Part shown: piece by piece, positions 9,262-19,422 of the stretch
Layout: every line of letters starts with the position of its first letter
Position numbering within the stretch: the first letter of the stretch is position 1
Source of the DNA: Flavobacterium sp. N502540
GTDB lineage: Bacteria; Bacteroidota; Bacteroidia; Flavobacteriales; Flavobacteriaceae
NCBI RefSeq assembly: GCF_025947365.1
Contig: NZ_CP110012.1
Span: 5,208,001-5,272,000 of the forward strand
DNA: 64,000 nucleotides
Direction of reading: 5' to 3'
Position numbers and translations under genes: made by a program
Notes under the pieces: model-generated
Seen by the model: the letters and a program-made list of their open reading frames with translations, nothing else
What the model was told of the DNA's origin: nothing
Databases searched by the model: none

Positions 9262-9900
9262 TTATAGTATGATTCTTTTCAGGTAAATTTTACTGGCATC
9301 CGTTTTTAACGAGATGTGGCATTTGTAGTTTTTATCTATTTTTACTTCGCTTAAATAATATTTCTCTCCGTTGATTTCGGTTGTATTGTCTAATACTTCA
9401 AATGATTTCAACGGAACTATCAGTCCATGTCCCTGAGCTTTTAGAACGGCTTCTTTCTGTGTCCAATACTCAAAAAACGCTTCTTTTTTATTGTCGGACA
9501 GAACGATCTTATTCCATTCAATTTCTGTCATTTGCGATTTAAAATCGGCTGTTTCAATATCGGTAATGATCTCAACATCGATCCCCACTTCATACTGATC
9601 GCTTAAGGCGCAAACCACAATATCTCCTGAATGCGAAATATTAAAAAGAACCGGATTATCTTCAAAATAGGGTTTATTATAAAAGGTTTGCATGATCTCT
9701 TTCGTATTAGGCTTCTGCTTATAGGTTTCTTCGATTCCTTTAAACAAGAGTATCCGTCCTAAAAGCGATAACTGTGCATCTTGCCATCTTCGATAACGCT
9801 TAATTTTATCCTGATAATCGGCCGGAAATTTCGGTAAATCATTCTGCAGCAAACTCTGATGTTTTTCTTCAGACAGGTAGGAGTAATAAATATGTATCAA
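9262..9900 (-). CDS. 4'-phosphopantetheinyl transferase (Sfp type)
   Basis: A 212-residue transferase that moves the phosphopantetheine arm of CoA onto the carrier-domain serine of NRPS and PKS proteins. It shows the family signatures GIDVE (residues 106-110, metal-binding Asp and Glu) and WTQKEAVLKAQGHGL (from 146, with catalytic Glu/Lys), plus RYRRWQDAQLSLLGRILL near the N-terminus as in Sfp. The length is typical of the Sfp class. It lies 30 bases after the Gly NRPS gene and before the hydrolase, and very likely activates the many carrier domains of this locus. Confidence 0.93.
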   Translation of the reverse strand: MIHIYYSYLSEEKHQSLLQNDLPKFPADYQDKIKRYRRWQDAQLSLLGRILLFKGIEETYKQKPNTKEIMQTFYNKPYFEDNPVLFNISHSGDIVVCALSDQYEVGIDVEIITDIETADFKSQMTEIEWNKIVLSDNKKEAFFEYWTQKEAVLKAQGHGLIVPLKSFEVLDNTTEINGEKYYLSEVKIDKNYKCHISLKTDASKIYLKRIIL

Positions 9901-9930
9901 GAGTATTCGGATTTTAGTAGTTAAAAACGC

Positions 9931-12900
9931 TTAAAAATTAAAGTCAAAATCGGTTTCCTGAAGTTTTGCTGTATTTGCTAAAGGATTTTCAATTTCTGAT
10001 ACTTTAATCAAAGGGTTTTCTATTATTTGAGACCATAAATTTTTGAAAGTCACCAGAAGAAACTGTATCGTGATTTCTTCATACTTATTCTTATCGTATG
10101 AAATGCTGACTTTTAGAGTATTGCTGCTTTCAAAAAAATTAAACAATAAAGGAAATCTGCTGTAATTGGTGTCGGAAGTCACGTATTTCAATTCGGCAAG
10201 ATCCATTTTGATTGTTTCCTGAAAAGAAAAATCGGGATTCTGATAGCTTATTAAAACGTCAAAAAGGGTTTCATTTTTCAGTTGTGGTGGAAAATCCTGA
10301 TGTGTATTTATTAAGAGAACGTCTTCCTGAACTTGTTTTAAGAGCTCTAAAAAACTCCTATTTTCATCTAGCTGAATACGGAGTGGCAGTGTTTTTACGA
10401 ACATTCCTATCATTGTCGCAATATCAGCTTTGTTTCTTCCTGAATTAACGGTTCCAATTACAATGTCTTTGTGATCGTTAATTTTATAAATCAGCACATT
10501 TAAAAGCGAAATAATCGTATTATAAAGCGTACTTTTTTGTTCCTGCGCGAATTTTTTAAACGATGTTGTATCCTCAATGGTAAACTCATCATAATAATGC
10601 GCTCCGTTTTGCAGTTGATCATTTCGATTAAAATCGGTATTGATGGTTTCTTTGATCGTGTACCCATCTAAATATTTTCTCCAAAAATCGAAAGTAGTTT
10701 TGTCGTCTTTCTCACAATCTAACCATGCTGTATAGTCTTTAAACTGAATACCTGAGTTTTTAATTGAGGAATTAGGATGATTGTATTTTTGAATAAACTC
10801 TTTGGTAAAAAATTCTAATGAAACTCCATCCATAATAATATGATGGGTGCAAAAAACCAACGATGATGTTGTCTCGCCCGTTTGTACGAGCAGCATTCTT
10901 ACCAATAAATCATGTTCTAAATCAAATGGTGTTTCTATATACCGCTGAATAGTCTGCTTTTTTTGTTCGTTATCAATCTGTAGCTGAGTGATTTTAAAAG
11001 CGATATCCTCTTGTTTCCCTATTTTTTGAAAAACGGTTCCTTTACTTTCCACAAAATTGGTGCGGAGAATTTCATTTTCAAAAATTAACTGTGACATGGC
11101 ATTATTAATTTTATCCGGAAATACGGTCCCGTTAATCTCAAAAACGGCTACCATGTTATAAGCAATCGATTTTTGCTGATCCTGACAAGCTACCCATAAT
11201 TCTTGTTGTGAAGGTGTTATTGTGAAATTTGTTTTTAGGGTTGTAAATGGTATACCCGGTTTGTCATTGGGTTTTAAAGTCGCTAAATGATCCGCCATTA
11301 ATTTGATCGTTGGATAATCAAAAACCGTTTTCAGGCTAACGTCGTACCAAAGATTTTTTGCTATTGACCCTGCAAGTTTAACTGCATTTAGAGAATGTCC
11401 TCCAAGTGCGAAAAAATTGTCATTGATACTGATTTCTTTTTTATTGTTTAAAATTTCTTTCCAATATCCGGCTAACTTTTTTTCCAGATCAGATTCAGGT
11501 GCTATAAAATCATCGTCTATTGTATGATACTCAATGGCTCTTTGCGCTAAGCTTTTACGGTCTATCTTTTGATTTGGTGTTAGCGGAAACTCTTCTAAAA
11601 GAACAATTGTACTTGGAATCATATAATACGGAAGGTTTATTTTTAATGTGGCTACAATTTCTCTTGTATCCGCTATTTCTTCCGTTTTTACTACATACGC
11701 TACTAAAAAGGCTTCCTGCTGATTCCCTTTTTTTGCAATTACAACCGATTCTTTTATTCCGGAAATCTGATTCAAATGCGATTCGATATCTCCCAATTCA
11801 ATTCGATATCCTCTAATTTTAACCTGATTATCGTTTCGTCCTAAAAATTCGATTTCTCCTTTGTCATTCCATCGACCTACATCTCCGGTTTCGTATAATA
11901 AACCATTCGTCTGAAACGGATTTTTTATAAATTTTTCCTGAGTTAATGTACTATTTTTATAATATCCTTTCGCTAATCCATCGCCGGCAATGTAAATTGC
12001 TCCGGGAGTTCCGATTGGCTTCGGGCTTAAAAATGAATCCAGTATGTAAATTTGTGTGTTGTGTATTGGTTTCCCAATGTTTGACGCCTCTTTTGCATGT
12101 TCCAGTTTTTTTAAACTTGACCAAATGGTGGTTTCCGTCGGGCCGTACATGTTCCAAACTTCTAAACTATGACTGATTAACTTTTCGGCTAATGCTTCAC
12201 TTAACAAATCACCTCCACAAAGTACTTTCAAACGTTTGTCTCCGTTCCAATCGGCATTGAAGAGCATTTGATAGAAACTTGGTGTTGCCTGAATTATTGT
12301 GGGTTGGATTTCCTCCATTTTTTTGATAATAACTGCCGGATCAGCTAAAATTACCTGATTTGCCATATATAAAGCAGCTCCTGACAATAACGGTACAAAG
12401 AATTCTAAAATTGAAATATCAAAAGAGTAAGTTGTAACCGAAAATAACACATCATTCGATCTCACACCCGGCTCCTGCTGCATACTGCTGAGGAAATTCA
12501 ACAGGGACTGATGCCCTATTTCAACACCTTTCGGATTACCTGTTGAACCTGACGTGTAAAGGATATAAGCGGTGTCATGAGGAGAAACTGTCAGGGATGG
12601 TTTTCCCTCTAATTCGAATGCATTTTCTAAGATTGTCTCTAAAGATAGTACCTCTACCTTATTGCTTGTATTCAGCACATAGCCTTTTTCATTGATAAGC
12701 AGTTTAACCTGACTGTTTTCGATAATGTAATTCAATCGGTCTTCGGGGAATGACGGATCTAGCGGAATATATGCCCTACCTGCTTTGAGTATTCCCAGTA
12801 ACACAATGACAATATTTGTCGAACGTCCTAATAAAACGGCTATTGGTGATTTGTCCTCTTGTCCATAATTGATGATTAAGTATTCCGCTATTTGACCTGA

Positions 12901-14361
12901 TAATTGATCCAGTTCGGCATAGGTATAACTTTTGTAATCGTCTTTTAGGGCTTCTTTTGTACTAAACTTTATAACCTGATCCTGAAACACATCCAGAATT
13001 GTATTCTCTTTTTGATAGTCAACTTTTGTAGTATTGAATGTTTCGATAACTTGGCGCTTTTCGTCTTCTCCCAGATAGTTTAATTCTTTTAGAACTTGAT
13101 CAGGAGCATCTAAAATGGCGTGAACTAAGTTTTCGAAGTGATGAACGACCTGTGTGATTTGTCCCTCTGTAAAATAATTCAAGTTGTAGTCGAAGTCAAT
13201 TTTTACATCCTCATCTTCATCAAATTCTCTGATGTAAATGGCCAAAGCTACCCGTTCAGATTTATGTGTGAGCGGAATTACCTGTGTGTGCGTATGAAGA
13301 AAATCATTAGAATAGTTCTGTTTTTCATAAGAAAGTGTAATATTAAATAGTCTCTCTTTTTCACTAAAAACCTGAAGTTCCTGAATTAATTTGCCTAACG
13401 GGAACCGCTGGTGACGATAATCATGTCTTAGGGTCGTTTTTATTTCTGTAATTAAATTCTCGAAAGTGGTGTTAAAATCAATCGAAATCCTTAATGGAGA
13501 AACGCCCATAAAAAGACCAACTGTTTTTTTATAACTGGCCTTACTTCTGTTTAAAACCGGTAGTCCAATGGCAAAATCATTGTTCTGGTGTTTTCTTCCA
13601 AAATAAGCATACAGAATAGCCAGAATGACGTTGAAAGTAGAACACTTATAACGTACTGCTAACGAATTTAACTGATTGTACACTTCTCTTTTGACAATTA
13701 GTTCCCTGCGATCGCTTTCATTGACCTGAATGTTGTCTTCTAATTTATCAAACAGATTTTGTGGTAAGGATTCAAACTTTTTCGTCCAGTAAATTTTATC
13801 CTGATGGTACGATTCTGATTGCTGATAGGCAGCATCATCAGCTGCAAAATCTTTGTAACTAAACGGATACACAGTTTGAATTTCACCATGTTCGAGAATC
13901 TCATTGTAATTCTGCACCAATCTCTGGAACATTAAAGAAGTACCCCAGCCATCGGTTATGATATGATGATAAACAGAAAATAAATAATGAAAATTTTCCT
14001 GAACTTTAACAAGGGTAAAAACATGCAAAAGATGCTCTCCAAACAAATCAAAAGGTTTTGCAAACTCTTCCTGCATGTATAAATTTGCCGCCTCAAAAGG
14101 TTCTGCAGATTGAGAAAAATCAACAAATCCCAGAGCTGAGTTATGATCTTCTACAATTTTAATCCGAACATTCTCGTGTTTGCTGGTAACTATACTTCTA
14201 TACGAATCATGCTGATCGATTAAGGCAATATATGCTTTTTGAAATACATCATGGTTTATTTGGCCTTTAATTTTAATCTTAGCCCCAATGTTATAGATGG
14301 GCTCATTGGGATATAATAACTGCTCGAAATAAACATCTTGCTGAGGAAGGGTAAGTTTCAT
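9931..14361 (-). CDS. NRPS, C-A(Gly)-T-C
   Basis: A 1476-residue synthetase. Condensation domain at about 1-430 (HHIITDG at 132-138); adenylation domain at about 450-960; carrier at about 985-1050 (LGGHSLN); and a second condensation domain at about 1065-1460 (HHIIMDG), with no carrier or thioesterase after it. The pocket residues read D-I-L-Q-L-G-M-I-W, the well-known glycine code. The terminal C domain must act in trans, either on another carrier or for release onto a small amine or hydroxyl; its partner is not visible. The N-terminus starts directly with the C domain, without the docking hairpin seen on other proteins here. It lies downstream of the thioesterase-bearing NRPS, so it breaks simple gene-order colinearity. 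The Gly call is fairly firm; the position in the peptide is unknown. Confidence 0.9.
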   Translation of the reverse strand: MKLTLPQQDVYFEQLLYPNEPIYNIGAKIKIKGQINHDVFQKAYIALIDQHDSYRSIVTSKHENVRIKIVEDHNSALGFVDFSQSAEPFEAANLYMQEEFAKPFDLFGEHLLHVFTLVKVQENFHYLFSVYHHIITDGWGTSLMFQRLVQNYNEILEHGEIQTVYPFSYKDFAADDAAYQQSESYHQDKIYWTKKFESLPQNLFDKLEDNIQVNESDRRELIVKREVYNQLNSLAVRYKCSTFNVILAILYAYFGRKHQNNDFAIGLPVLNRSKASYKKTVGLFMGVSPLRISIDFNTTFENLITEIKTTLRHDYRHQRFPLGKLIQELQVFSEKERLFNITLSYEKQNYSNDFLHTHTQVIPLTHKSERVALAIYIREFDEDEDVKIDFDYNLNYFTEGQITQVVHHFENLVHAILDAPDQVLKELNYLGEDEKRQVIETFNTTKVDYQKENTILDVFQDQVIKFSTKEALKDDYKSYTYAELDQLSGQIAEYLIINYGQEDKSPIAVLLGRSTNIVIVLLGILKAGRAYIPLDPSFPEDRLNYIIENSQVKLLINEKGYVLNTSNKVEVLSLETILENAFELEGKPSLTVSPHDTAYILYTSGSTGNPKGVEIGHQSLLNFLSSMQQEPGVRSNDVLFSVTTYSFDISILEFFVPLLSGAALYMANQVILADPAVIIKKMEEIQPTIIQATPSFYQMLFNADWNGDKRLKVLCGGDLLSEALAEKLISHSLEVWNMYGPTETTIWSSLKKLEHAKEASNIGKPIHNTQIYILDSFLSPKPIGTPGAIYIAGDGLAKGYYKNSTLTQEKFIKNPFQTNGLLYETGDVGRWNDKGEIEFLGRNDNQVKIRGYRIELGDIESHLNQISGIKESVVIAKKGNQQEAFLVAYVVKTEEIADTREIVATLKINLPYYMIPSTIVLLEEFPLTPNQKIDRKSLAQRAIEYHTIDDDFIAPESDLEKKLAGYWKEILNNKKEISINDNFFALGGHSLNAVKLAGSIAKNLWYDVSLKTVFDYPTIKLMADHLATLKPNDKPGIPFTTLKTNFTITPSQQELWVACQDQQKSIAYNMVAVFEINGTVFPDKINNAMSQLIFENEILRTNFVESKGTVFQKIGKQEDIAFKITQLQIDNEQKKQTIQRYIETPFDLEHDLLVRMLLVQTGETTSSLVFCTHHIIMDGVSLEFFTKEFIQKYNHPNSSIKNSGIQFKDYTAWLDCEKDDKTTFDFWRKYLDGYTIKETINTDFNRNDQLQNGAHYYDEFTIEDTTSFKKFAQEQKSTLYNTIISLLNVLIYKINDHKDIVIGTVNSGRNKADIATMIGMFVKTLPLRIQLDENRSFLELLKQVQEDVLLINTHQDFPPQLKNETLFDVLISYQNPDFSFQETIKMDLAELKYVTSDTNYSRFPLLFNFFESSNTLKVSISYDKNKYEEITIQFLLVTFKNLWSQIIENPLIKVSEIENPLANTAKLQETDFDFNF

Positions 14362-14565
14362 TTTAAAATATTTTTACGCAATTAGAACTAAATGATATCT
14401 TGTTTCGTTTAATTTTTGAAGAATTAAACAAATTGATTTTTCCAATCCGGAACTTAAAAAAAGAAGAATTATTTAACCTGGGTTTGGTGTAAGGAAATGC
14501 ATTGTACATTTTTATTCAGAATTCTATAAAACACTGTTTATGAATAAAATATAACAATACAAATG
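14362..14565. other. Gene-free leader of the Gly NRPS gene
   Basis: Together with the repeat array this gives a 600-base gene-free gap, the largest inside the peptide locus. A promoter for the Gly NRPS gene is likely here, but I find no full TAnnTTTG match on the minus strand; TCAATTTG near 14433-14440 is one base off. Confidence 0.35.
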
Positions 14566-14856
14566 TTTCGCTCCTTTGGGTGCTATAGATATTTCGCTCC
14601 TTTGGAGCTTGTTTATAGGATCGGATAATTTTTTTCTACAAATATTTCGCTCCCTTGGATGCTATAGATATTTCGCTCCTTTGGATGCTATAGATATTTC
14701 GCTCCTTTGGAGCTTGTTTATAGGATCGCATAATCTTAATCCGAATATTTTTTATAGATATTTTGCTTCTTTGGACGCTATAGATATTTCGCTCCTTTGG
14801 AGCTTGTTTATAGCATCGGATATTTTTTTTCTATAGATGTTTTGCTCCTTTGGAGC
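14566..14856. repeat. Tandem array of short palindromic units
   Basis: About eight units match TTTCGCTCCTTTGGAGC, starting near 14566, 14591, 14644, 14670, 14697, 14761, 14787 and 14840. The best copies contain the palindrome GCTCC-TTT-GGAGC, able to form a small hairpin. Many units are joined by GCTATAGATA, and three are followed by TTGTTTATAG(G/C)ATCG. Spacing is uneven (25-64 bp), unlike a CRISPR. The array lies between the exporter gene and the Gly NRPS gene. The plus-strand frame across it is repeat-derived, not a gene. Confidence 0.85.
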
Positions 14857-14965
14857 TTTATTCTAAATCCTTTTCTCAAGAAAATGAAACTATAAAAATC
14901 CGCGTCGATCGGCGTTTTCGCTTTAGCGAATCTGTTTCATCCGTGTGCCAGGTTTGCACACCTTG

Positions 14966-16600
14966 TTATGCCCAGAAAAGTTCTTTACTGTATTCTTTTG
15001 ATTTATCGACTTTTACCTCAGCCTCTATTTTACCGTAATTAAATTTTATAATTCGGTCTGCCAAATGAAAATAGGCATCATCGTGTGTTACCGCAATGAT
15101 TGTTTTGCCTTCTGCTTTTAACTTCGGAATAAGTTCTTCGTAGAAAAACTTTCTGAAATAAGGATCCTGATCAGCAGCCCATTCGTCTAAAACTAAAATT
15201 GGTTTTTTCTCCATTAAGGCAAAAATCAAGGACATTCTTTTACTTTGTCCTTTGGAAAATTTTCTTCTTGCTGAGCTTTCTTTATCGTCTAAAATGACTT
15301 TGTCCAGCTTCATCATTTCCAATAATTCTCTGTATTCAGGATTGTTTTCAACGGTATATTCTTCATAATTATGAGAGAATATATGATCGTCTGTGAATAC
15401 GGCTGCTATTAAATCCTGATTTTCCTGACCGGACTCTGTTTCTTTTCCATTTAAAAGTATTTCTCCTTTAGAAGGTGCGTATAATCCGGTGAAGGTATTA
15501 ATGAAGGTACTTTTTCCCGAACCGTTTCCGCCTACAATAAAGATGGTCTCTCCTTCATTTACGGTTAAGTTTATAGGGCCTAACGCAAAAGCACTGTCAT
15601 TGGAATCGCTATTGTATGAAAAATGTATGTCCTTGAATTCGATACTTTCAAAAGAGGTATCGCTTATCTGCGCTTGTTTTTTTACATCTTCATGTACTTC
15701 AAAGTCTTTTAAGAAATCCTTGATTCTTTTATTGGCTACGATAAAACGTGTATAGGTTTGTTGTAAGTTTATCAGGTTATTTATAGGCCCTGAGATGAAT
15801 AAAACAATTACCACATACGCTATCACATCAGACTGGCTTAACAATCCCCATGACGGTAAGACAAACAAAATGGTTGCGATTATGGCATATAAACCATATT
15901 GACTAATAAGATTAATGGACAGAAAGATATAACTGATTTTAAAGTCTAATTCTCCTGCCTGATCCCTATTCGGAATTAAAAATCTATTCATTAGATTTTC
16001 AGCTCTGAAAAAACTCAGTTTTAGTTTTTTAAATCCTTTCATAACATCATCCACATACTTGTAATAATCGTCGTTGTACTCTCTCAGACTGGTTACTTTT
16101 TTAGACATAGAGTTAATAACCATCAAATAAGAGGCTGCAACGGCTATAATTAGTACTACCACAATAAGGGCAGAACTTACCGAAATGGTAAACATGTAGA
16201 TCAAGCAAAGTACTAACATCAGTACAGAATTTACGGTATGTGTTACGGTATATGGCAAAAGTCCAAATACCCGTAAATCTTCAACAACGGTAAAAAAACG
16301 CTGAGAACCTAAGTTTTCTAATTTTATCAGTGAGGTCTGAAGTATTTTTGAGAATATTTTTTTTTCATTATCGTATAACATTTTAAAAGAAAACTCATTG
16401 AGTCCTTTCTGAAAAATGATGTTTAACAAGTAGGTATATACAACAATTGCAAAAAAAACCATTCCGGTATAATCCGTTATAAACGTCTTGTTGCCTGACA
16501 AAGTATTGTTTATAATGTACACTATCCCGAAACTAAGAATTGTATTTGGCAACGCATACGCCGCCAGAAGAATTGAATTTTTTAGTGATATTTTAAACAT
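14966..16600 (-). CDS. Cyclic-peptide export ABC transporter (SyrD/PvdE type)
   Basis: A 544-residue fused exporter: a six-helix membrane domain at about residues 1-290 and an ATPase at about 315-540. Walker A is GGNGSGKST (358-366), the ABC signature is the variant FSKGQSKR, and Walker B leads into LDEWAADQDP, a hallmark of the SyrD/PvdE group, followed by the switch histidine in AVTHDD. Members of this family move NRPS products or precursors across the inner membrane. It sits between the TonB-type receptor gene and the Gly NRPS gene, fitting export of the peptide made by this locus. It probably works as a homodimer. The C-terminus ends in the segment KELFWA. Confidence 0.92.
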   Translation of the reverse strand: MFKISLKNSILLAAYALPNTILSFGIVYIINNTLSGNKTFITDYTGMVFFAIVVYTYLLNIIFQKGLNEFSFKMLYDNEKKIFSKILQTSLIKLENLGSQRFFTVVEDLRVFGLLPYTVTHTVNSVLMLVLCLIYMFTISVSSALIVVVLIIAVAASYLMVINSMSKKVTSLREYNDDYYKYVDDVMKGFKKLKLSFFRAENLMNRFLIPNRDQAGELDFKISYIFLSINLISQYGLYAIIATILFVLPSWGLLSQSDVIAYVVIVLFISGPINNLINLQQTYTRFIVANKRIKDFLKDFEVHEDVKKQAQISDTSFESIEFKDIHFSYNSDSNDSAFALGPINLTVNEGETIFIVGGNGSGKSTFINTFTGLYAPSKGEILLNGKETESGQENQDLIAAVFTDDHIFSHNYEEYTVENNPEYRELLEMMKLDKVILDDKESSARRKFSKGQSKRMSLIFALMEKKPILVLDEWAADQDPYFRKFFYEELIPKLKAEGKTIIAVTHDDAYFHLADRIIKFNYGKIEAEVKVDKSKEYSKELFWA

Positions 16601-16748
16601 CTTAAAAGTTTTTATTGTGGTTGATAAAGTCTTAAAGAGATTGTATCCTCTTTTTTAAAGTCCGGATTCTGAAATTATCGTGAAAATCCAATTCTGTTTT
16701 TAGATCTTAAAGAAGAATTAGCAACCAGAACAGGTAAAAGATTCCGAA

Positions 16749-19235
16749 TTACTTGATTCTGTTCTTTTCGTTATCGATACTGTTATTTTCTCTCTCTTTA
16801 GTAGTCATTTTGTCTCCAAAATTATACGTAAACGATAGTCGGACCTGTCTGGTATTCCATAATGTCTTGTAATCAGCAGTTGCATTAACAAGATTATTAA
16901 TCTGTCCTTTGTTAATATAAGTTCTGAAAATATCCATCCCTATCAACTTGATTGAACTTCTGTTAGACATTTTTTTACTGACGGTGACATCCAGAAACCA
17001 GTAAGGATCTGTGGTAAATTGAGCTACATATGCTTTACCTACGTACCTTCCAAAAAGTTCGACATTATAATCATTTTTCAATTTTACCTGCAATACGGGA
17101 TCGATTCTTAAATTATAACCGTAGGTATGCAATTTTCCTCCAAAGAAGTTACTTTTAGTATCGGTATAGGATAATTGTGCGTTTCCGTTAAAAGTTAACC
17201 ATGAGGTAATATTAAATGTTGAACTAAGACTAAGATTGGTTACCTGAGTATTTCCGATGTTTCCGGGCATACTATAGTACACATTATTGATTATCTCTAT
17301 GGTTTCCATAATCTGATCGTCAATTTTACTATAGGCAAGAGTAAGATTCAACAAACTTTTATGAGCAAAGGAAGCTTCAACGGAATTTGTAATTGAAGGC
17401 TGCAGATAGGGATTTCCCTTATAAAATGTTAGCTTATCAACCTGAATTACTACCGGGTTAAGGTCCTGATAAAATGGTCTGTCAATTCTTTTTCCGTAAT
17501 TGATTCCTACCGTGTTATTGGCTAAAGAGTCCAGTTTATAAGATAGGTACAACGTCGGAAATAAATTGTCGTACTTGGTGGTGTTTTTTGTTTTGGGCTT
17601 TATTTCGTTTCCTAACTGATCTCCCACAACTTTCACATTTTCATATCGAAGTCCTAACTGCATAGAAAGTCTGTTTAAAGTTGTATTGGAACTCACATAT
17701 AAAGCCGTTATTTTTTCATTGTATAAAAACTTATTATTCTGATTTAAGTTTGGAGTCGAAACATCATTCACGATATCAAAGTACTCGCTCTTATTATTGG
17801 TTTTGATGTTACTGTATTTGAATCCGGTCTGCAGGTTTGTTTTTTTGGTCACCTGATTGGAATAATCTAGTTTTCCTGAATAAATATTAACCTTAGAAGC
17901 CGCTCCTCCTACCAGCATATCGGAATAATTTTTACTTGGATCCGGAAAAATGATCGAATTTCTAAATTGCTGATAGGGAAAGGAATCGTATAGTAAATAA
18001 TCTAAGTTGGCGCTAACATCGCTCTTTTCATTGAGCTTATGGTTGATGTTCAGGTTTATTCCGCTATTTACAAATTTATTATCTGCGTCGCCTAATGTTT
18101 TTACAATTGAATCTGTAGTTTGGTTTCTGTTGTAAAGGTAATTTAAACTATTATCGATGTCATTTCCATTCCAGATTAAGCCATCTGCAGATACTCCGAT
18201 CACCGTATTTTTTGACAAATTATAGTCGGCCCCAAATCTCAGATTCGTTAATATCGCATCTCCTACGTTATTGTTTTCCTGTTTGCTGTAACTGCCTGTA
18301 TCGGTATAATTTCTACTGATATAAAGATCCTGAAAGCGTTTTTTGTAAGCAACGTTTCCGTTCAGAAAGATATTATAATTCTCTTTTTTCTTATTTAGAT
18401 TAAAAACGGCATTGTACTCTGTAAATTTATGCTGTCTTAAACCCAAAACAACGCTTCCGTTTTCTCCTTCTTTTTTACTCTTTTTTAGCTTGATGTTGAT
18501 CACTCCTCCATTTCCTGCTGCTTCATATTTGGCAGGCGGATTGGTCATTATTTCAATTTTATCTATGTTGTCTGATGACAATCCGCTTAAGTAACTTTCA
18601 AGCTGTGCTCCTGACAGGTAAGTTGGTCGGTCATCAACAAAAATAGTAGCGTTTGCTTTTCCATTCAGACTTACAACTCCCTGTTCGCTTATACTGGTTC
18701 CCGGAGCTTTCTTTAACAATTCTAAAGCGGTAATTCCCGTGTTAGATTCTAAAGCGTCTACATTTAAAATGGTGCGGTCAATTTTAGTCTCAACGAGTTT
18801 TTTCTTTTTAAGTATTACGACTTCTTTTAAGCTCTCTTTTTTGGCGATTTTGAGCAGCTCTATAGGCAGTACTTCTTTTTGATTGTCTGATTTAATGGTT
18901 ATAATTCCTGTACTAAACGTTTTGTAGTCGTCATGGGTAATTTTAATCTTATAGCTCCCATTTTTCAGGTTTTTAAAATTAAACTCTCCTTTCGTTTCAG
19001 ACAATTCGCTTTTTACTAATATTTCCTGCTCCTCATTCAACAAAAGAATGGTTGCAAAAATGATAGGCTCTTTATTTTCAGCATCTATAATGGTTCCTGA
19101 GATGGATGCTGTTGATACTTGTTTGTATATTTCATTATTCGCTGCTTTCGAACTTTGCCCGTACACTGAATTACCCAGAAAAACAAACACGCATAGTAAA
19201 GCGATATATTTGAAATGCATATAATTATACTTCAT
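16749..19235 (-). CDS. TonB-type outer-membrane beta-barrel receptor
   Basis: An outer-membrane protein of 828 residues from the preferred start. I chose the ATG at 19235 rather than 19292 because it places a proper signal peptide (MHFKYIALLCVFVFLG, cleavage near VYGQ) at the N-terminus. After it come a carboxypeptidase-regulatory-like beta-sandwich (about 30-115 from this start), a plug domain (about 130-250, with VSLNGKANATIFVDDRP and GGVINIKLKK) and a large barrel of the OMP_b-brl_3 kind that ends in RLSFTYNFGDK plus a short tail. Sitting in the peptide locus beside the exporter, it may carry the product or a metal complex across the outer membrane, or serve in immunity; this is inference. 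Confidence 0.85.
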   Translation of the reverse strand: MKYNYMHFKYIALLCVFVFLGNSVYGQSSKAANNEIYKQVSTASISGTIIDAENKEPIIFATILLLNEEQEILVKSELSETKGEFNFKNLKNGSYKIKITHDDYKTFSTGIITIKSDNQKEVLPIELLKIAKKESLKEVVILKKKKLVETKIDRTILNVDALESNTGITALELLKKAPGTSISEQGVVSLNGKANATIFVDDRPTYLSGAQLESYLSGLSSDNIDKIEIMTNPPAKYEAAGNGGVINIKLKKSKKEGENGSVVLGLRQHKFTEYNAVFNLNKKKENYNIFLNGNVAYKKRFQDLYISRNYTDTGSYSKQENNNVGDAILTNLRFGADYNLSKNTVIGVSADGLIWNGNDIDNSLNYLYNRNQTTDSIVKTLGDADNKFVNSGINLNINHKLNEKSDVSANLDYLLYDSFPYQQFRNSIIFPDPSKNYSDMLVGGAASKVNIYSGKLDYSNQVTKKTNLQTGFKYSNIKTNNKSEYFDIVNDVSTPNLNQNNKFLYNEKITALYVSSNTTLNRLSMQLGLRYENVKVVGDQLGNEIKPKTKNTTKYDNLFPTLYLSYKLDSLANNTVGINYGKRIDRPFYQDLNPVVIQVDKLTFYKGNPYLQPSITNSVEASFAHKSLLNLTLAYSKIDDQIMETIEIINNVYYSMPGNIGNTQVTNLSLSSTFNITSWLTFNGNAQLSYTDTKSNFFGGKLHTYGYNLRIDPVLQVKLKNDYNVELFGRYVGKAYVAQFTTDPYWFLDVTVSKKMSNRSSIKLIGMDIFRTYINKGQINNLVNATADYKTLWNTRQVRLSFTYNFGDKMTTKERENNSIDNEKNRIK

Positions 19236-19422
19236 TATTTTTTTAATGTATTTAATAAGATTGCCTGTGAGGGATACAATGTGTAAACTCAAGCTCTTTT
19301 GAATTGATAAAATTTAAGGAATTTAAATGATCACAAAATTTCAAGAATAGGATAATCATTTTCAATTGTAAAATCAGAGAGTATGCTAAAAAAGAAAACT
19401 CAGCTAGTGGTAAAGACCTCTT

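Noticed and set aside
14576-14836. Plus-strand frame coding a repeated peptide (FAPLDAIDISLLWSL), and the array as a possible CRISPR
   Set aside because: The peptide repeat is a by-product of the DNA repeat. Unit spacing is irregular, the spacers are themselves repeated, and there are no cas genes nearby, so it is not a CRISPR.
16749-19292. Start of the TonB-type receptor at 19292
   Set aside because: It would place 19 extra residues before a good signal peptide; the ATG at 19235 gives a standard N-terminus.
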